A stretch of DNA of 64,000 nt from UBA7359 sp041689615 (GCA_041689615.1 JBDNFW010000033.1:186001-250000); one strand, 5' to 3'; shown: positions 43,401 to 52,544, counted from the stretch's first letter. Program-made: numbers and translations. The notes: generated by a model not told the origin, from the letters alone.

Positions 43401-45785
43401 AAGATCAAAGTATTAAAGGCTATGGCTGCTGTTGGTGGTGGTGATTATTTCAATGCTAGTACATCGTCAGAGCTATTAGCTGCGTTTACAGAAATTACAG
43501 CGAACATTGTATCGAGAAGTACATCGTTCTCTTCCCCTTCTATTGCTGCTAACGCATTTAACCGTTTACTTAGCCGAGATGAAGTTTACTTTGGCTTATT
43601 TGAACCTAATAAACAGGTCAACTGGCCAGGCAATATCAAGAAATATAATCTTTGTACAGATACAGATACTAATGATGATGGTACGCAAGATTGCACATTA
43701 GGTGATGTACTTGATGCCAATTTAGTCAAAGCTGTTGTTGACGATCCATCTGCTTCTGATGATGGTTTGTTTAGCAACGATTCTAAAAGTGAGTGGAGTG
43801 CATCTACTGATGGACGTGAAATTCAGATAGGTGGAGCTGGTGGCGAAATTACTGACCATACTGCTCGTACACTATACAGTGAAAAAAATGACAGTGGTGA
43901 TGCCAGTAATGGGGATGCACTATCAGCGGCAGGACATGTATTAGATAGCACTAACTGGAGTGACGCAAATCATGATGAGTGGCGAGATCAGGTCTGTCCA
44001 ACTCCATCAACGACAGCCGGCTCTGACTGTGAAAAACAGATGTTGTTCTTATTAGGTAAAGATGTATTAGACGAAGATGAAGATGGTTCTACCACTGATA
44101 CTCGCTGGTGGTTCCATGATGTACTTCACTCCAGTCCAATAGGTATCACTTATGGTGTAACTTCAGGCGGTGATTTCATTGATAAGATTGTTATGGCTAC
44201 GAATGATGGTGCCCTACATTTTATTAATGGTACTACGGGTGTTGAAGAATGGGCTTTTATTCCTAATGAACTTCTAGCCAATGTAAACGACCTCTATGAC
44301 AATACAGGTACTCAGCATCTTTACGGTCTGGACTCAACTCCAAAAGTGGTTGTGAATGATGTTGACAATGACGGTACTATCGAACCGGCAGATGGAGATA
44401 CAGTATACGTTTATATCTCACAACGTCGTGGTGGGAAAAATGTTTATGCCCTCGACATTACTCCTGCGGCAACATTAACAACGACATCAGAGACTGTTGT
44501 TCCTAAATTCCTGTTTAGAATTGATGGCGGCACTGGAGATTTCGCACGCATGGGTCAAAGTTGGTCGGAACCCGTAGCTGCAACGATAGGCACAAAGAGT
44601 GGTAGTACAACAAACATCCCAGAAGATGTTCTTATTTTTGCCGGTGGTTATGACATTGATTTGGACACCCTAGATAACAGTGGTGTTGGTCCGGATAAAA
44701 ACTTTGGCCTTGAGGCAGGCTCACCTAACGAGGGTAATGCTATCTACTTCGTCAACGCGACCACAGGTGCTTTAATCTTTGATATCAGTCATGCCGCAAA
44801 TGCAGGACTTAGTATCACTGCTAGCTCTGCAGATATAAAAGTTCCTGATATGTTTTATTCGATTCCATCAAATTTAACTATCCTTGATTCTGATGGTGAC
44901 GGACTTGATGACAAAATATATGTTGGTGATACTGCTGGGCAAATCTGGCGTGTAGATTTACTTGGCGATGTTAAAACATCAGGTAGTAGCCGACAAGGAA
45001 GCACTATCGTCGGTAAACTTGCAGACATTTCAACTTCGGGTTCCGCTACAACAGAGCGTCGATTCTTTTATCGACCCGCAGTAATTCAAGTAGCCGATAG
45101 TGTCTATTCTCAAGCTGCAGGCGGTGAGTTTGATTATATTGTTATCGGAACGGGTAATAGAGCAAACCCACTTGTTACTACTACCAGTGATCGATTTTAT
45201 GCAATCCGTGATACTCAAATAGGAACCATGCTAGATACCGGTACTCCTGACAATCTTGCAGATAGTTATCCGCAAAATATTGATCTAACCGCTGCACTAG
45301 CCGCTGCAATTGATAACACGGATCTGATTGATGTAACTAGCTCCGGTGTTGATTCTACTGATACAACAAATACAGCAGCTCTAGGGTGGTACCTAGATTT
45401 TGATACCTTTGTTGTTAGTGGCTCTAGTGCTGATGGTGAAAAAGTGCTCGCAGCAGCAGGTGTTTTTGATAACAAAGTTATTTTCACGACCTATATCCCA
45501 GAAGATTCTTCTGTAACTGCTGATGTCTGTAGTGCTTCGGAAGGTTCCGGTCGAGCTTTTAATCTAAATCTTCTAAGTGCTGCTGCAGCATTAGATTGGG
45601 ATGGAGATGGTGATATTGATTCAGACGATAGAGCAGCTTCTCTTGGTTCAGGTATTCCTTCAGAAGCAGTACCAATCTTTACAAAAGAAGGCGTAACATT
45701 ACTTGTCGGTACAGGTGGTGGCGCTGAAAACCTTGGCCAAGTATCGGGTGTTCCACGTGTTCGCACATACTGGTATGAAGAATAA
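40410..45785 (+). CDS. pilY1: PilY1-type pilus-tip adhesin with repeat array inserted in the vWA domain
   Basis: 1791 residues, longer than the roughly 1160-residue Pseudomonas PilY1. A signal peptide (1-30) precedes a von Willebrand A domain with the metal site DTSGSMS (54-60). After about residue 115 the vWA fold is broken by three related beta-rich repeats (about 175-735), each with a pattern like GLRFQDIPIAKNTVIVSAKL and ending in DWVVDTTY or SWVVDSTY plus a DNDLALFI-type strand. The vWA sequence resumes near residue 745 (GNMTQANGTPILGTIIEAAH). The C-terminal beta-propeller (about 1045-1785) includes VYFGLFEPNKQVNWPGNIKK and a calcium loop DSDGDGLDDKIYVGD near 1493. PilY1 sits at the pilus tip and controls adhesion and retraction. 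Confidence 0.93.
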   Translation: MFKLKSNFTTSILFMAITSLTGITAPVLAANDDTEIYLNSPSSTGTANILLNLDTSGSMSTKVDEDNNGISGEAGERSRLEVMKEATINLLNNMSALNVGLMRYHYYGGPILFPISNLNDSVCEIEGNCTSSTPATGTANITTTMSSNNDDGEEATATPVVALSNTTLTMGQNAGSSCTTTNYSFAVTDSNDIMEDQTWNSGTHTGGGSVQTGSSDMELSVDGVEQLNGVWFRNVVIPAETANITISSATISFTANEQPGGAINIDIYAVDPDEIDVTNKQLDDANYKPSDLYLVAGHRLATKVDWDIAASNDPAIGEPVTTADITTLIQAAQANGLAASTNKNIAFLFEKDSGSGKRTVERQSDFPTLDIVYQTCVTASPTDIDTGIRFQKVKIPQGQNITSARINFTAAAAATGTPTFTVKIQDIDTAPAFDATDTDNISSRTYDATTITWNNASPTGPITDWVVDTTYSTPDLADMIEEVTNRAGWCGGNDLVFMIDGGTAQTKRTAYSQDFGDSAKSPILYLTYDNDNRDAAAATGNPNACNVSTVTTKIESGADDAEEDTSNGSIDLTSSDLEIVQENQLQVVGLRFQDIPIAKNTVIVSAKLTFTADEAHSGTTSFTIKGQKSENAAAFTTTTNDITNTAAGKRPRTTASIPWSAASTPALTSWVVDSTYDSPDITTIIQEIVNQGTWAADNDLALFISGSDSDRRVGYSFNGSPAKAVTLTMEIQGDATVTKKTVRSHLVDIVGNMTQANGTPILGTIIEAAHYFRGEGVRFGTQRGQQSSSYVVSDVSHPTSYVANGATVTYPGTCTADNDRADDCKTQVISGGTPKYKSPIIAECQTNYLINLTDGGGYFTGEGNTGAVGLSFDEDDLTNSFVAEDADGNAVSLTSCASDTTLPDSTTYSGSSHDECAVKLTKFLYDNDQSYTNTQTLLSGTAPIDGTQVVETHTIGFNLCGNGNVSSKDSSGNPVCCAVANHTVATGLCSTPITDPDKIKVLKAMAAVGGGDYFNASTSSELLAAFTEITANIVSRSTSFSSPSIAANAFNRLLSRDEVYFGLFEPNKQVNWPGNIKKYNLCTDTDTNDDGTQDCTLGDVLDANLVKAVVDDPSASDDGLFSNDSKSEWSASTDGREIQIGGAGGEITDHTARTLYSEKNDSGDASNGDALSAAGHVLDSTNWSDANHDEWRDQVCPTPSTTAGSDCEKQMLFLLGKDVLDEDEDGSTTDTRWWFHDVLHSSPIGITYGVTSGGDFIDKIVMATNDGALHFINGTTGVEEWAFIPNELLANVNDLYDNTGTQHLYGLDSTPKVVVNDVDNDGTIEPADGDTVYVYISQRRGGKNVYALDITPAATLTTTSETVVPKFLFRIDGGTGDFARMGQSWSEPVAATIGTKSGSTTNIPEDVLIFAGGYDIDLDTLDNSGVGPDKNFGLEAGSPNEGNAIYFVNATTGALIFDISHAANAGLSITASSADIKVPDMFYSIPSNLTILDSDGDGLDDKIYVGDTAGQIWRVDLLGDVKTSGSSRQGSTIVGKLADISTSGSATTERRFFYRPAVIQVADSVYSQAAGGEFDYIVIGTGNRANPLVTTTSDRFYAIRDTQIGTMLDTGTPDNLADSYPQNIDLTAALAAAIDNTDLIDVTSSGVDSTDTTNTAALGWYLDFDTFVVSGSSADGEKVLAAAGVFDNKVIFTTYIPEDSSVTADVCSASEGSGRAFNLNLLSAAAALDWDGDGDIDSDDRAASLGSGIPSEAVPIFTKEGVTLLVGTGGGAENLGQVSGVPRVRTYWYEE

Positions 45786-45815
45786 TAACGCTGTTTAATT
45801 GACAGATATAGATGT

Positions 45816-45848
45816 ATGCGGCTTAATCGTATTTGGATTAAGCCGCAT
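45816..45848 (+). terminator. Strong hairpin between pilY1 and pilE
   Basis: A perfect 13-base stem, ATGCGGCTTAATC (45816-45828) with GATTAAGCCGCAT (45836-45848), in the 109-base pilY1-pilE space. No T-run follows, so it may be an mRNA-stabilising or processing element that sets pilE apart from pilY1. Confidence 0.5.
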
Positions 45849-45894
45849 ATTCGGATTTAAAGAAATTTAATATCAATAATTTATTGGACTGATA

Positions 45895-46308
45895 ATGATG
45901 AAAAGTTTACCCAAAATTCACAACGGTTTTACACTGATGGAGTTGATGATTGTTGTTGCAGTTATTGCCATCTTGGCTGGCATAGCTTACCCACAGTATA
46001 CAGCTTATGGAGAACGTGCCAGAAGATCTGAAGGTAGATCTGCGCTATTAAATGCCGCCGCTTTGGAAGAGCGATATTATTCTGATAACAATCAATTTGC
46101 TGCACTCGCGACTGCCGGTATCAGCACAAGTAGTGAGAATGACTATTATACTCTATCTTTAACGCTTGATGATGCAAATAACCAAAGTTTTACTGTAACA
46201 GCCACTCCAACTCGTGCTGATGCAAAGTGCACTACTCTGACGTTTACTAATGCTGGAGCTAAAGGTTTTACAGGTACTGGGAATATGAGTACTTGTTGGG
46301 GGAAATAG
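45895..46308 (+). CDS. pilE: Type IV minor pilin PilE
   Basis: 137 residues. Leader MMKSLPKIHNG, then FTLMELMIVVAVIAILAGIA, the classic N-methylated pilin helix, and YPQYTAYGERARRSEGRSAL. ALEERYYSDNNQFA fits PilE of the Pseudomonas minor pilin operon and not the major pilin PilA. A C-terminal disulphide pair is likely (CTTLTFT...MSTC). The start could also be the second ATG (45898). It closes the pilus cluster. Confidence 0.92.
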   Translation: MMKSLPKIHNGFTLMELMIVVAVIAILAGIAYPQYTAYGERARRSEGRSALLNAAALEERYYSDNNQFAALATAGISTSSENDYYTLSLTLDDANNQSFTVTATPTRADAKCTTLTFTNAGAKGFTGTGNMSTCWGK

Positions 46309-46354
46309 TACATTTCATTTTAACCGAACAATTCCTGGACACTATAGTTATATA

Positions 46355-47101
46355 ATGCGCATTAATATTTTTCTCTTGTTTATGGTATTAATGTATGTAA
46401 CTGCGTGTACTCAAGAGAATGAAGAATCAAATATCCCTTCCGAATTAGATAATAAGAAAGTAACAACTAAAGTATCAAAAAATATTAATTATCCAAATCT
46501 ACAAAAACTTATTGTATATGGACATGCAAACTTATATGAAGTACGTCTAGCATTTACTGAAACAGATCAAGCATCACTATCCAATACAATAAATGCTACG
46601 TATTCAATGCGCTGGCATCGCGGCGTTATTCACTTGTTAAATGGGGCATGGGAAAATGATCAACAAAAATATCCTGAAATAGCTTGGGAACAATTAAATA
46701 AAACGCCAGCTCGAATTTCCCTTGCAAGTACAATTAATCGAATAAAAATCACAGGTACTGAAGAATATTTGGATTTTATTCGTTCATATAAATATGACAA
46801 ACATGAATTTAATCGAGCGCAAGTGTGTATAGCGCTGGGTTTTAATGGTGCACTTGAAGATATTGAATACTTGAAGGAAATGGCTACTTCAGATAACGAT
46901 TATGTTATACAAAGTGCAGTAACAGCATTAGGTTTAATGGGAGGAAATCAAGCCAGAGATGCACTAGTTGATTTATGGAAAGACTCTCGAGATACACCTA
47001 AAGGTGAGCTTGTAGAAGATTTATTATTAAAAGCATACAACGTTATTCCCAGCACCGAAAAACCGGAAGAAAAATTATCCAGCAATAATTCAGCGGATTA
47101 A
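46355..47101 (+). CDS. Lipoprotein with HEAT-like repeats, function unknown
   Basis: 248 residues. A lipoprotein signal MRINIFLLFMVLMYVTAC places the lipidated Cys at 18. The middle of the protein has short helical units, and the C-terminal third looks like HEAT repeats: RAQVCIALGFNGALEDIEYL and VIQSAVTALGLMGGNQARDA. Such repeats usually bind proteins. I do not recognise the family. It sits 46 bases after pilE on the same strand, between pilE and ispH, where Pseudomonas has no gene; a pilus-related role is possible but unproven. Confidence 0.75.
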   Translation: MRINIFLLFMVLMYVTACTQENEESNIPSELDNKKVTTKVSKNINYPNLQKLIVYGHANLYEVRLAFTETDQASLSNTINATYSMRWHRGVIHLLNGAWENDQQKYPEIAWEQLNKTPARISLASTINRIKITGTEEYLDFIRSYKYDKHEFNRAQVCIALGFNGALEDIEYLKEMATSDNDYVIQSAVTALGLMGGNQARDALVDLWKDSRDTPKGELVEDLLLKAYNVIPSTEKPEEKLSSNNSAD

Positions 47102-47127
47102 ATAACACCTCTTATATTTTCTTATTT

Positions 47128-47583
47128 CTATTCGCAATAAGTTTTTATACTTTCATTTGATTTAGCAATTTCTGCTTGTCGCTCTTCATCAGACAAAACT
47201 CGTTTCGAACCATCGGAATTTGTTAAACTGACTCGTGGCCGTTGATAACTGGCAAGTCGCTTTCTAGCTTGATCACATTTTTGTTGTTTAGCAAGCGCCT
47301 CTTCTTCAGCTGTCTGATTCTCTTCTGTAGACTTAATTCTATCTTCACGTAATTTATCAGCTGTTTCTTTACGTTCATCAAGTGCTTTTGCAGCGCTTTC
47401 TGTATCTACACGTGATGGCGGCTTTATTATCTCAACAGCTGTATTACCAATTGGTGGGGACTGGGAATATTGTGTATTACCATCCTCATCAATCCACTTG
47501 TACATTTCAGCATTGACGCCGAGGGTAAAAAAAATACTACTAAATATCAAAAAGATATATGATAAAAGCACGGTTTTATTCAT
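47128..47583 (-). CDS. DUF4124-domain exported protein
   Basis: 151 residues. A signal peptide (about 1-25, ending VNA-EMYKW) is followed by the DUF4124 motif EMYKWIDEDGNTQYSQSPPI (about 25-44). The rest is a charged, probably coiled-coil helix (ESAAKALDERKETADKLRED) ending with CDQARKRLASYQRPRVSLT and a last Cys. DUF4124 proteins are common in gammaproteobacteria and have no agreed function. It is divergent from the DUF4124-glutaredoxin gene 140 bases away, hinting at linked roles. Confidence 0.85.
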   Translation of the reverse strand: MNKTVLLSYIFLIFSSIFFTLGVNAEMYKWIDEDGNTQYSQSPPIGNTAVEIIKPPSRVDTESAAKALDERKETADKLREDRIKSTEENQTAEEEALAKQQKCDQARKRLASYQRPRVSLTNSDGSKRVLSDEERQAEIAKSNESIKTYCE

Positions 47584-47723
47584 GGCAATGAACCTTTTAA
47601 AAATATATGTGTATAATTAAGTATACGTCTCTAAAAATATTTTGTAATCATTTGATTAGACCTGTTTTATAATTTTTAATTCAATATAAATATTAAAGGA
47701 ATCAACATAGTGAGGATTAAATT

Positions 47724-48185
47724 ATGGTTTCCAGACTATCTAAAGTAAGTGTTCTAACTCTCGCATTATTTTCTTTGATTAGCGTTCAAGCTGCTGTAAA
47801 AATTGTTGAATGTGAAGACGAAGAAGGAAACAAGACTTTTCAAAAGGTATGCCCTACTGGCTCAACTATGGTTAGTGAAAAAAATATACGTACTGGAGGA
47901 AGTTCAAATGAAGGACGCAGTAAAACAAACATCGAGGCTACGCTCTATCTAATCCCCGAATGTGAGGCTTGTGATGAAGCTAGAGAATTTTTAAAAGATA
48001 GAAAAATATCTATTACCGAAAAAAATGTTAACGAGAATATTGAGTTGCAAACTGAATTAACTGAATTAACTGGGGCACTTAAAGTGCCAACAACAGTAAT
48101 AGGTGAAGAAGTATTAACTGGGTACAGCCGCACAAAATTTTTAAGTGTTATTGAGGCTGCCGGTTATAAGGACGGAGATTCTTAA
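47724..48185 (+). CDS. Exported DUF4124-like + glutaredoxin-fold protein
   Basis: 153 residues. Signal peptide about 1-23 (ISVQA-AVK), a short DUF4124-like segment (VKIVECEDEEGNKTFQKVCP, about 25-44), a Ser/Gly linker, and a glutaredoxin-like domain (about 72-150) starting with ATLYLIPECEACDEAREFL. The redox motif is Cys-Glu-Ala-Cys, and the cis-proline is in KVPTTVIGEEVLTGYS. It is likely a periplasmic thiol-disulphide protein with an unknown partner. It is convergent with ispH, ending 1 base before it. Confidence 0.88.
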   Translation: MVSRLSKVSVLTLALFSLISVQAAVKIVECEDEEGNKTFQKVCPTGSTMVSEKNIRTGGSSNEGRSKTNIEATLYLIPECEACDEAREFLKDRKISITEKNVNENIELQTELTELTGALKVPTTVIGEEVLTGYSRTKFLSVIEAAGYKDGDS

Positions 48186-48186
48186 A

Positions 48187-49140
48187 TCAAGCCATTTCTT
48201 TTTCATTAAGAAGTTCTTTAGGTAACGAAAAGACAACTCGTTCGGTTATTCCTGGATTCTCTTCTACCATTGTGGCGCCCCACTCTTTCAGTTGAGCTAT
48301 AACTTCTTCAACCAGAATTTCTGGTGCAGATGCTCCGGCCGTTAAACCTATGTTTTCTTTTCCTTCTGTCCATTCTTTCTTGATTTCTGAAGCATCATCA
48401 ATCAAGTACGCTGGTACACCTACTTTTTGAGACAATTCCATTAACCGCGTTGAATTAGAACTGTTTGGTGAACCAACTACTAAAATCAAATCACATTTTG
48501 CTACTAAATTTTTCACGGCATCCTGTCTGTTTTGGGTGGCATAACAAATATCTTCTTTCTTTGGTCCATCAATCTTTGGAAAGCGATTTCTTAATGCATC
48601 AATAACTAAAGCGGTATCGTCCATTGATAACGTTGTTTGTGTAACAAAAGCCAACAAGTCAGGATTTTTCACTTCTAACTTCATTACGTCTTCAACTGAT
48701 TCAACCAGATACATACCACCTTTACCATTCTTTGGTCGATATTGCCCTATGGTACCTTCGACTTCAGGGTGTCCTTCGTGTCCTATTAAAATACATTCTG
48801 TTTCTTCGTCCTGATACTTACCCACTTCCATATGAACTTTCGTCACCAATGGACAAATTGCATCAAAGACTCTGAGGCTACGACGAGCGGCTTCTTCGCG
48901 AACTGCTTTCGAAACACCATGTGCACTAAAAATAACGGTAGAATCATCAGGTACTTCATCCAGTTCTTCAACGAACACCGCACCTTTTTCACGTAATGAA
49001 TTAACAACATGTTTATTATGTACCACTTCATGGCGAACATAGACTGGCGCACCAAACATTGATAAAGCGCGTTCAACAATCTCTATAGCACGGTCAACAC
49101 CGGCACAAAAACCACGTGGATTAGCGAGTAATATTTGCAT
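48187..49140 (-). CDS. ispH: 4-hydroxy-3-methylbut-2-enyl diphosphate reductase
   Basis: A 317-residue iron-sulphur enzyme for the last MEP-pathway step, giving IPP and DMAPP. The three cluster cysteines lie in PRGFCAGVDRAIE (Cys12), FDAICPLVTKVH and KEDICYATQNRQ. HGVSK, the substrate motif TTLSMDD, and VVGSPNSSNS are also intact. IspH supplies precursors for the ispB product and for the hopanoid genes further right. It follows lspA on the same strand; the fkpB gene found between them in many relatives is absent. Confidence 0.97.
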   Translation of the reverse strand: MQILLANPRGFCAGVDRAIEIVERALSMFGAPVYVRHEVVHNKHVVNSLREKGAVFVEELDEVPDDSTVIFSAHGVSKAVREEAARRSLRVFDAICPLVTKVHMEVGKYQDEETECILIGHEGHPEVEGTIGQYRPKNGKGGMYLVESVEDVMKLEVKNPDLLAFVTQTTLSMDDTALVIDALRNRFPKIDGPKKEDICYATQNRQDAVKNLVAKCDLILVVGSPNSSNSTRLMELSQKVGVPAYLIDDASEIKKEWTEGKENIGLTAGASAPEILVEEVIAQLKEWGATMVEENPGITERVVFSLPKELLNEKEMA

Positions 49141-49204
49141 TTAATTAGTCCTGTAAACGAATTTTGTTGTTCTGCTTAATAATATCAGAAATTATAGCAA
49201 CATC

Positions 49205-49717
49205 TTAATTATCATTCTCGCTATCATTTAGCCAAATAGCATCGATAATCAACATGACTGCACCAATAAATATAGCAGAATCGGCAATATTGAAGGCTGG
49301 CCAAGGATTAAATATTCTCCACGGTAAAAAACTCAAAGAAACATCAATAAAGTCAATAACATAACCAAGAGTTATTCTGTCCCATACATTACCCAACACA
49401 CCACCAAGTACAAAAGCTAGTGCAAAAAATAACCAGCGTTTGTTTGATGGAAGGCTATACATCCACATCACGATAGTGATACTAACCACTGAGCCCAAGC
49501 CAATAAAAAAGAAACGTTGCCAACCACCCGCCTGACTCAAAAAACTGAATGCGGCTCCGGTATTATGCATCAGGGTAAGATTAAAACCCGGGAAAACAGG
49601 CAACGGCTGATAAAGTATTAATTCCTGAACTGCATAAAATTTCGTCAACTGATCGATAATAATAATTACGATAGAGAGCGTTAGACCTTTAATCATCCCT
49701 ACCCTTGCATCAGGCAT
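49205..49717 (-). CDS. lspA: Lipoprotein signal peptidase LspA
   Basis: About 170 residues, four membrane segments. Conserved boxes are IIDQLTKFYA, MHNTGAAFSFL, GNVWDRITLGYVIDFID and FNIADSAIFIG; the two catalytic aspartates are in the last two. LspA removes signal peptides from prolipoproteins in the inner membrane. The ATG at 49717 (MPDARVG) aligns best; starts at 49741 and 49696 are possible. It overlaps or nearly abuts the end of ileS. Confidence 0.95.
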   Translation of the reverse strand: MPDARVGMIKGLTLSIVIIIIDQLTKFYAVQELILYQPLPVFPGFNLTLMHNTGAAFSFLSQAGGWQRFFFIGLGSVVSITIVMWMYSLPSNKRWLFFALAFVLGGVLGNVWDRITLGYVIDFIDVSLSFLPWRIFNPWPAFNIADSAIFIGAVMLIIDAIWLNDSENDN

Positions 49718-52517
49718 ATTGTCTTTTCTCGCCTTCACCATCGATATTTTCTATACAACGGTTACATAACTCAGGATGTTTTTCATTGCTGCCAACATCT
49801 TTCCGGTGATGCCAACAACGGACACATTTTGAATACACCGAAGCAGACACTTTAACATACAAACCAGGCAATGCAGACTCAATAACTTCTGCAGGTTTCT
49901 CATTCACATTATGTAAACGAGCATAAGACGTAATCATTACAAATCTTAATTCATCTTCGAGTTTTTCAAGTCGAGAAATAATATCGTCATTACAATAAAG
50001 ATCAATTTCTGCATCCAGTGAAGAACCAATAGTTTTATCTACTCGTAACTTTTCAAGTTGCTTATTTATTTCATCACGGTAAGTAATAATTATTTCCCAA
50101 TGATTTTTACGTGCTTCTGATCCTGTTTCATCGATATCAAAGTCGTACCAATCTTCAAAAAATACTGAATCACTTCTTTTCCCAGGAATAAACTTCCAAA
50201 TCTCATCTGCAGTGAAACTGAGTATTGGTGCTAGCCAACGAACCATCATTTCGATTAGATGATACATCGCCGTTTGTCCTGAACGTCTTGCTAAACTATT
50301 TTCAGCTGACGTGTATTGTCTATCCTTTGTTATATCAAGATAGAAACCACCCATCTCAACAACACAAAATTGATGCAACAACTGATAAATCAAATGAAAT
50401 TCAAAATTATTATAAGCGCTGATAATTTCTTTTTGTAACCGAGCCGCATGTTCAACAACCCACTTATCCAGTTCCAACATGTCTTCATAAGCAACACTGT
50501 TCTTTTCAGGGTCAAAACCATCAAGATTGGAAAGTAAATAACGTGCCGTATTGCGAAAACGTCGATAAGCATCTGCAGTTCGTTTTAATATTTCATCAGA
50601 AACACTCATTTCGCTTCGATAATCTGTAGCTGCAACCCATAAACGCAAAGCATCAGCACCTAATGCATTCATTACTTTTTGTGGGGCGACAACATTACCT
50701 TTCGACTTTGACATCTTCATGCCTTTAGCATCAACAGTAAAACCGTGCGTTACTACATTTTTATACGGTGCTTCACCATTATTGATCGCAACTGATGTAA
50801 GTAATGACGATTGAAACCAACCACGATGTTGATCAGAACCTTCAAGATAAAGATCGGCTGGAAAACTTAAACGTTCATCTGCATTTAATACCGTGTCATG
50901 CGTAACACCTGAATCAAACCAAACATCTAAAGTATCAATAACCTTACTGTATTTTTCTGATCCATCGCCAAGCAATGTTGCTGCATCTAAATCAAACCAG
51001 GCATCGATGCCCTTCTCTTCAATCAACAACGCGACTTTTTCTATCAAGTTAGCCGTATCGGGATGAGGTTCCTGTGTTTCTCTATTAATGAAAACAGCAA
51101 TAGGCACACCCCATGTTCGTTGGCGCGAGATACACCAATCCGGACGATTTTCTATCATGCCGTGAATGCGTTCTTCGCCCCATGATGGTTGCCAATTAAC
51201 ACCTTTTATTGCTTTTAATGCCTGAGCACGCAATCCATTGCTATCCATACTAATAAACCATTGTGGAGTCGCTCGAAAAATAATCGGCGTTTTATGTCGC
51301 CAACAATGTGGATAGCTATGCAATAAACTTTCGTGATGCAACAAAGCACCTTTCTCTTCCAACACATTTAATACTAATGCGTTCGCTTTAAATACATGTT
51401 CACCGGCAAATAATTCTGTATTGGGTAAGAAGCAGCCGTTGTCACCAACCGGATTATCGATTTCTAAACCATAACGTTGACCGACGACATAATCGTCTTG
51501 ACCATGACCCGGTGCTGTATGCACTGCACCCGTTCCTGCTTCCAAAGTAACATGTTCGCCCAAGATAACGGGAACAACGCGATCATAAAATGGATGCTGG
51601 AATTTTAAACCTTCAAGTTCTGATCCCTTGCAAGTTGCAATAACATTAAAGTCTTCAATACCACAACGCGACATAACAGCTTTATACAAACCTTCGGCAA
51701 GTATCAGTGCTTCGTTTGCAACTTGCACTAATACATAATCGTAGTCTGCATTTACCGCGACAGCCTGATTAGCCGGCAATGTCCATGGCGTTGTTGTCCA
51801 AATCACAATAGACACAGACTCAATATTGCTTTTTACGTCAAAACATTTCAACACTTCAGTCTGATCAACAGAACGAAACCGAACATCAATTGCAGGAGAT
51901 GTTTTATCTTCATGTTCAACTTCAGCTTCAGCTAATGCTGATCCACAATCTGTACACCAATGCACAGGCTTAACACCTTTATGTAAATGTCCCGCAGATA
52001 TAATCTTTCCCAAGGCTCGAACAATATTCGCCTCGGTTTTAAAGTCCATCGTTAGATAAGGTTTATCCCAATCACCTAAAACACCCAGTCGTTTAAAATC
52101 GGCTCGCTGATTATCTACTTGCTTTAATGCATATTCACGACAGGCATTACGAAACTTATCAGCATCAACCTTTACACCAGCCTTGCCTATTTTCTTTTCT
52201 ACCATCAATTCGATCGGCAAACCATGACAATCCCAACCCGGAACATAAGGCGCATCGAAACCATTTAAGCCCTGTGACTTAACAATAATATCTTTAAGAA
52301 TTTTATTTACCGCATGGCCAATATGAATATCGCCATTCGCGTATGGAGGACCATCATGCAAAATAAATTTTTTCGCCCCTTCTCTCTTCTTTCGAATTTG
52401 CCCATACAGATCATTCTCATACCATTGCTTCAACATTTCCGGTTCGCGCTGAGCAAGATTCGCTTTCATCGGAAAATCTGTTTTAGGTAAATTAAGTGTG
52501 TCTTTATAAATCGTCAT
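49710..52517 (-). CDS. ileS: Isoleucyl-tRNA synthetase
   Basis: A 935-residue class Ia synthetase. HIGH motif in YANGDIHIGHAVNKIL, editing (CP1) domain with TTPWTLPANQAVAV and GTGAVHTAPGHGQDDY, KMSKS loop in AKGMKMSKSKGN, and a C-terminal zinc finger with CVRCWHH and CNRC. Full length. It lies in the murJ-ribF-ileS-lspA-ispH run, which is conserved across gammaproteobacteria. Confidence 0.98.
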   Translation of the reverse strand: MTIYKDTLNLPKTDFPMKANLAQREPEMLKQWYENDLYGQIRKKREGAKKFILHDGPPYANGDIHIGHAVNKILKDIIVKSQGLNGFDAPYVPGWDCHGLPIELMVEKKIGKAGVKVDADKFRNACREYALKQVDNQRADFKRLGVLGDWDKPYLTMDFKTEANIVRALGKIISAGHLHKGVKPVHWCTDCGSALAEAEVEHEDKTSPAIDVRFRSVDQTEVLKCFDVKSNIESVSIVIWTTTPWTLPANQAVAVNADYDYVLVQVANEALILAEGLYKAVMSRCGIEDFNVIATCKGSELEGLKFQHPFYDRVVPVILGEHVTLEAGTGAVHTAPGHGQDDYVVGQRYGLEIDNPVGDNGCFLPNTELFAGEHVFKANALVLNVLEEKGALLHHESLLHSYPHCWRHKTPIIFRATPQWFISMDSNGLRAQALKAIKGVNWQPSWGEERIHGMIENRPDWCISRQRTWGVPIAVFINRETQEPHPDTANLIEKVALLIEEKGIDAWFDLDAATLLGDGSEKYSKVIDTLDVWFDSGVTHDTVLNADERLSFPADLYLEGSDQHRGWFQSSLLTSVAINNGEAPYKNVVTHGFTVDAKGMKMSKSKGNVVAPQKVMNALGADALRLWVAATDYRSEMSVSDEILKRTADAYRRFRNTARYLLSNLDGFDPEKNSVAYEDMLELDKWVVEHAARLQKEIISAYNNFEFHLIYQLLHQFCVVEMGGFYLDITKDRQYTSAENSLARRSGQTAMYHLIEMMVRWLAPILSFTADEIWKFIPGKRSDSVFFEDWYDFDIDETGSEARKNHWEIIITYRDEINKQLEKLRVDKTIGSSLDAEIDLYCNDDIISRLEKLEDELRFVMITSYARLHNVNEKPAEVIESALPGLYVKVSASVYSKCVRCWHHRKDVGSNEKHPELCNRCIENIDGEGEKRQYA

Positions 52518-52544
52518 TTCTGTGTAATTATTTTTAATAAATTA

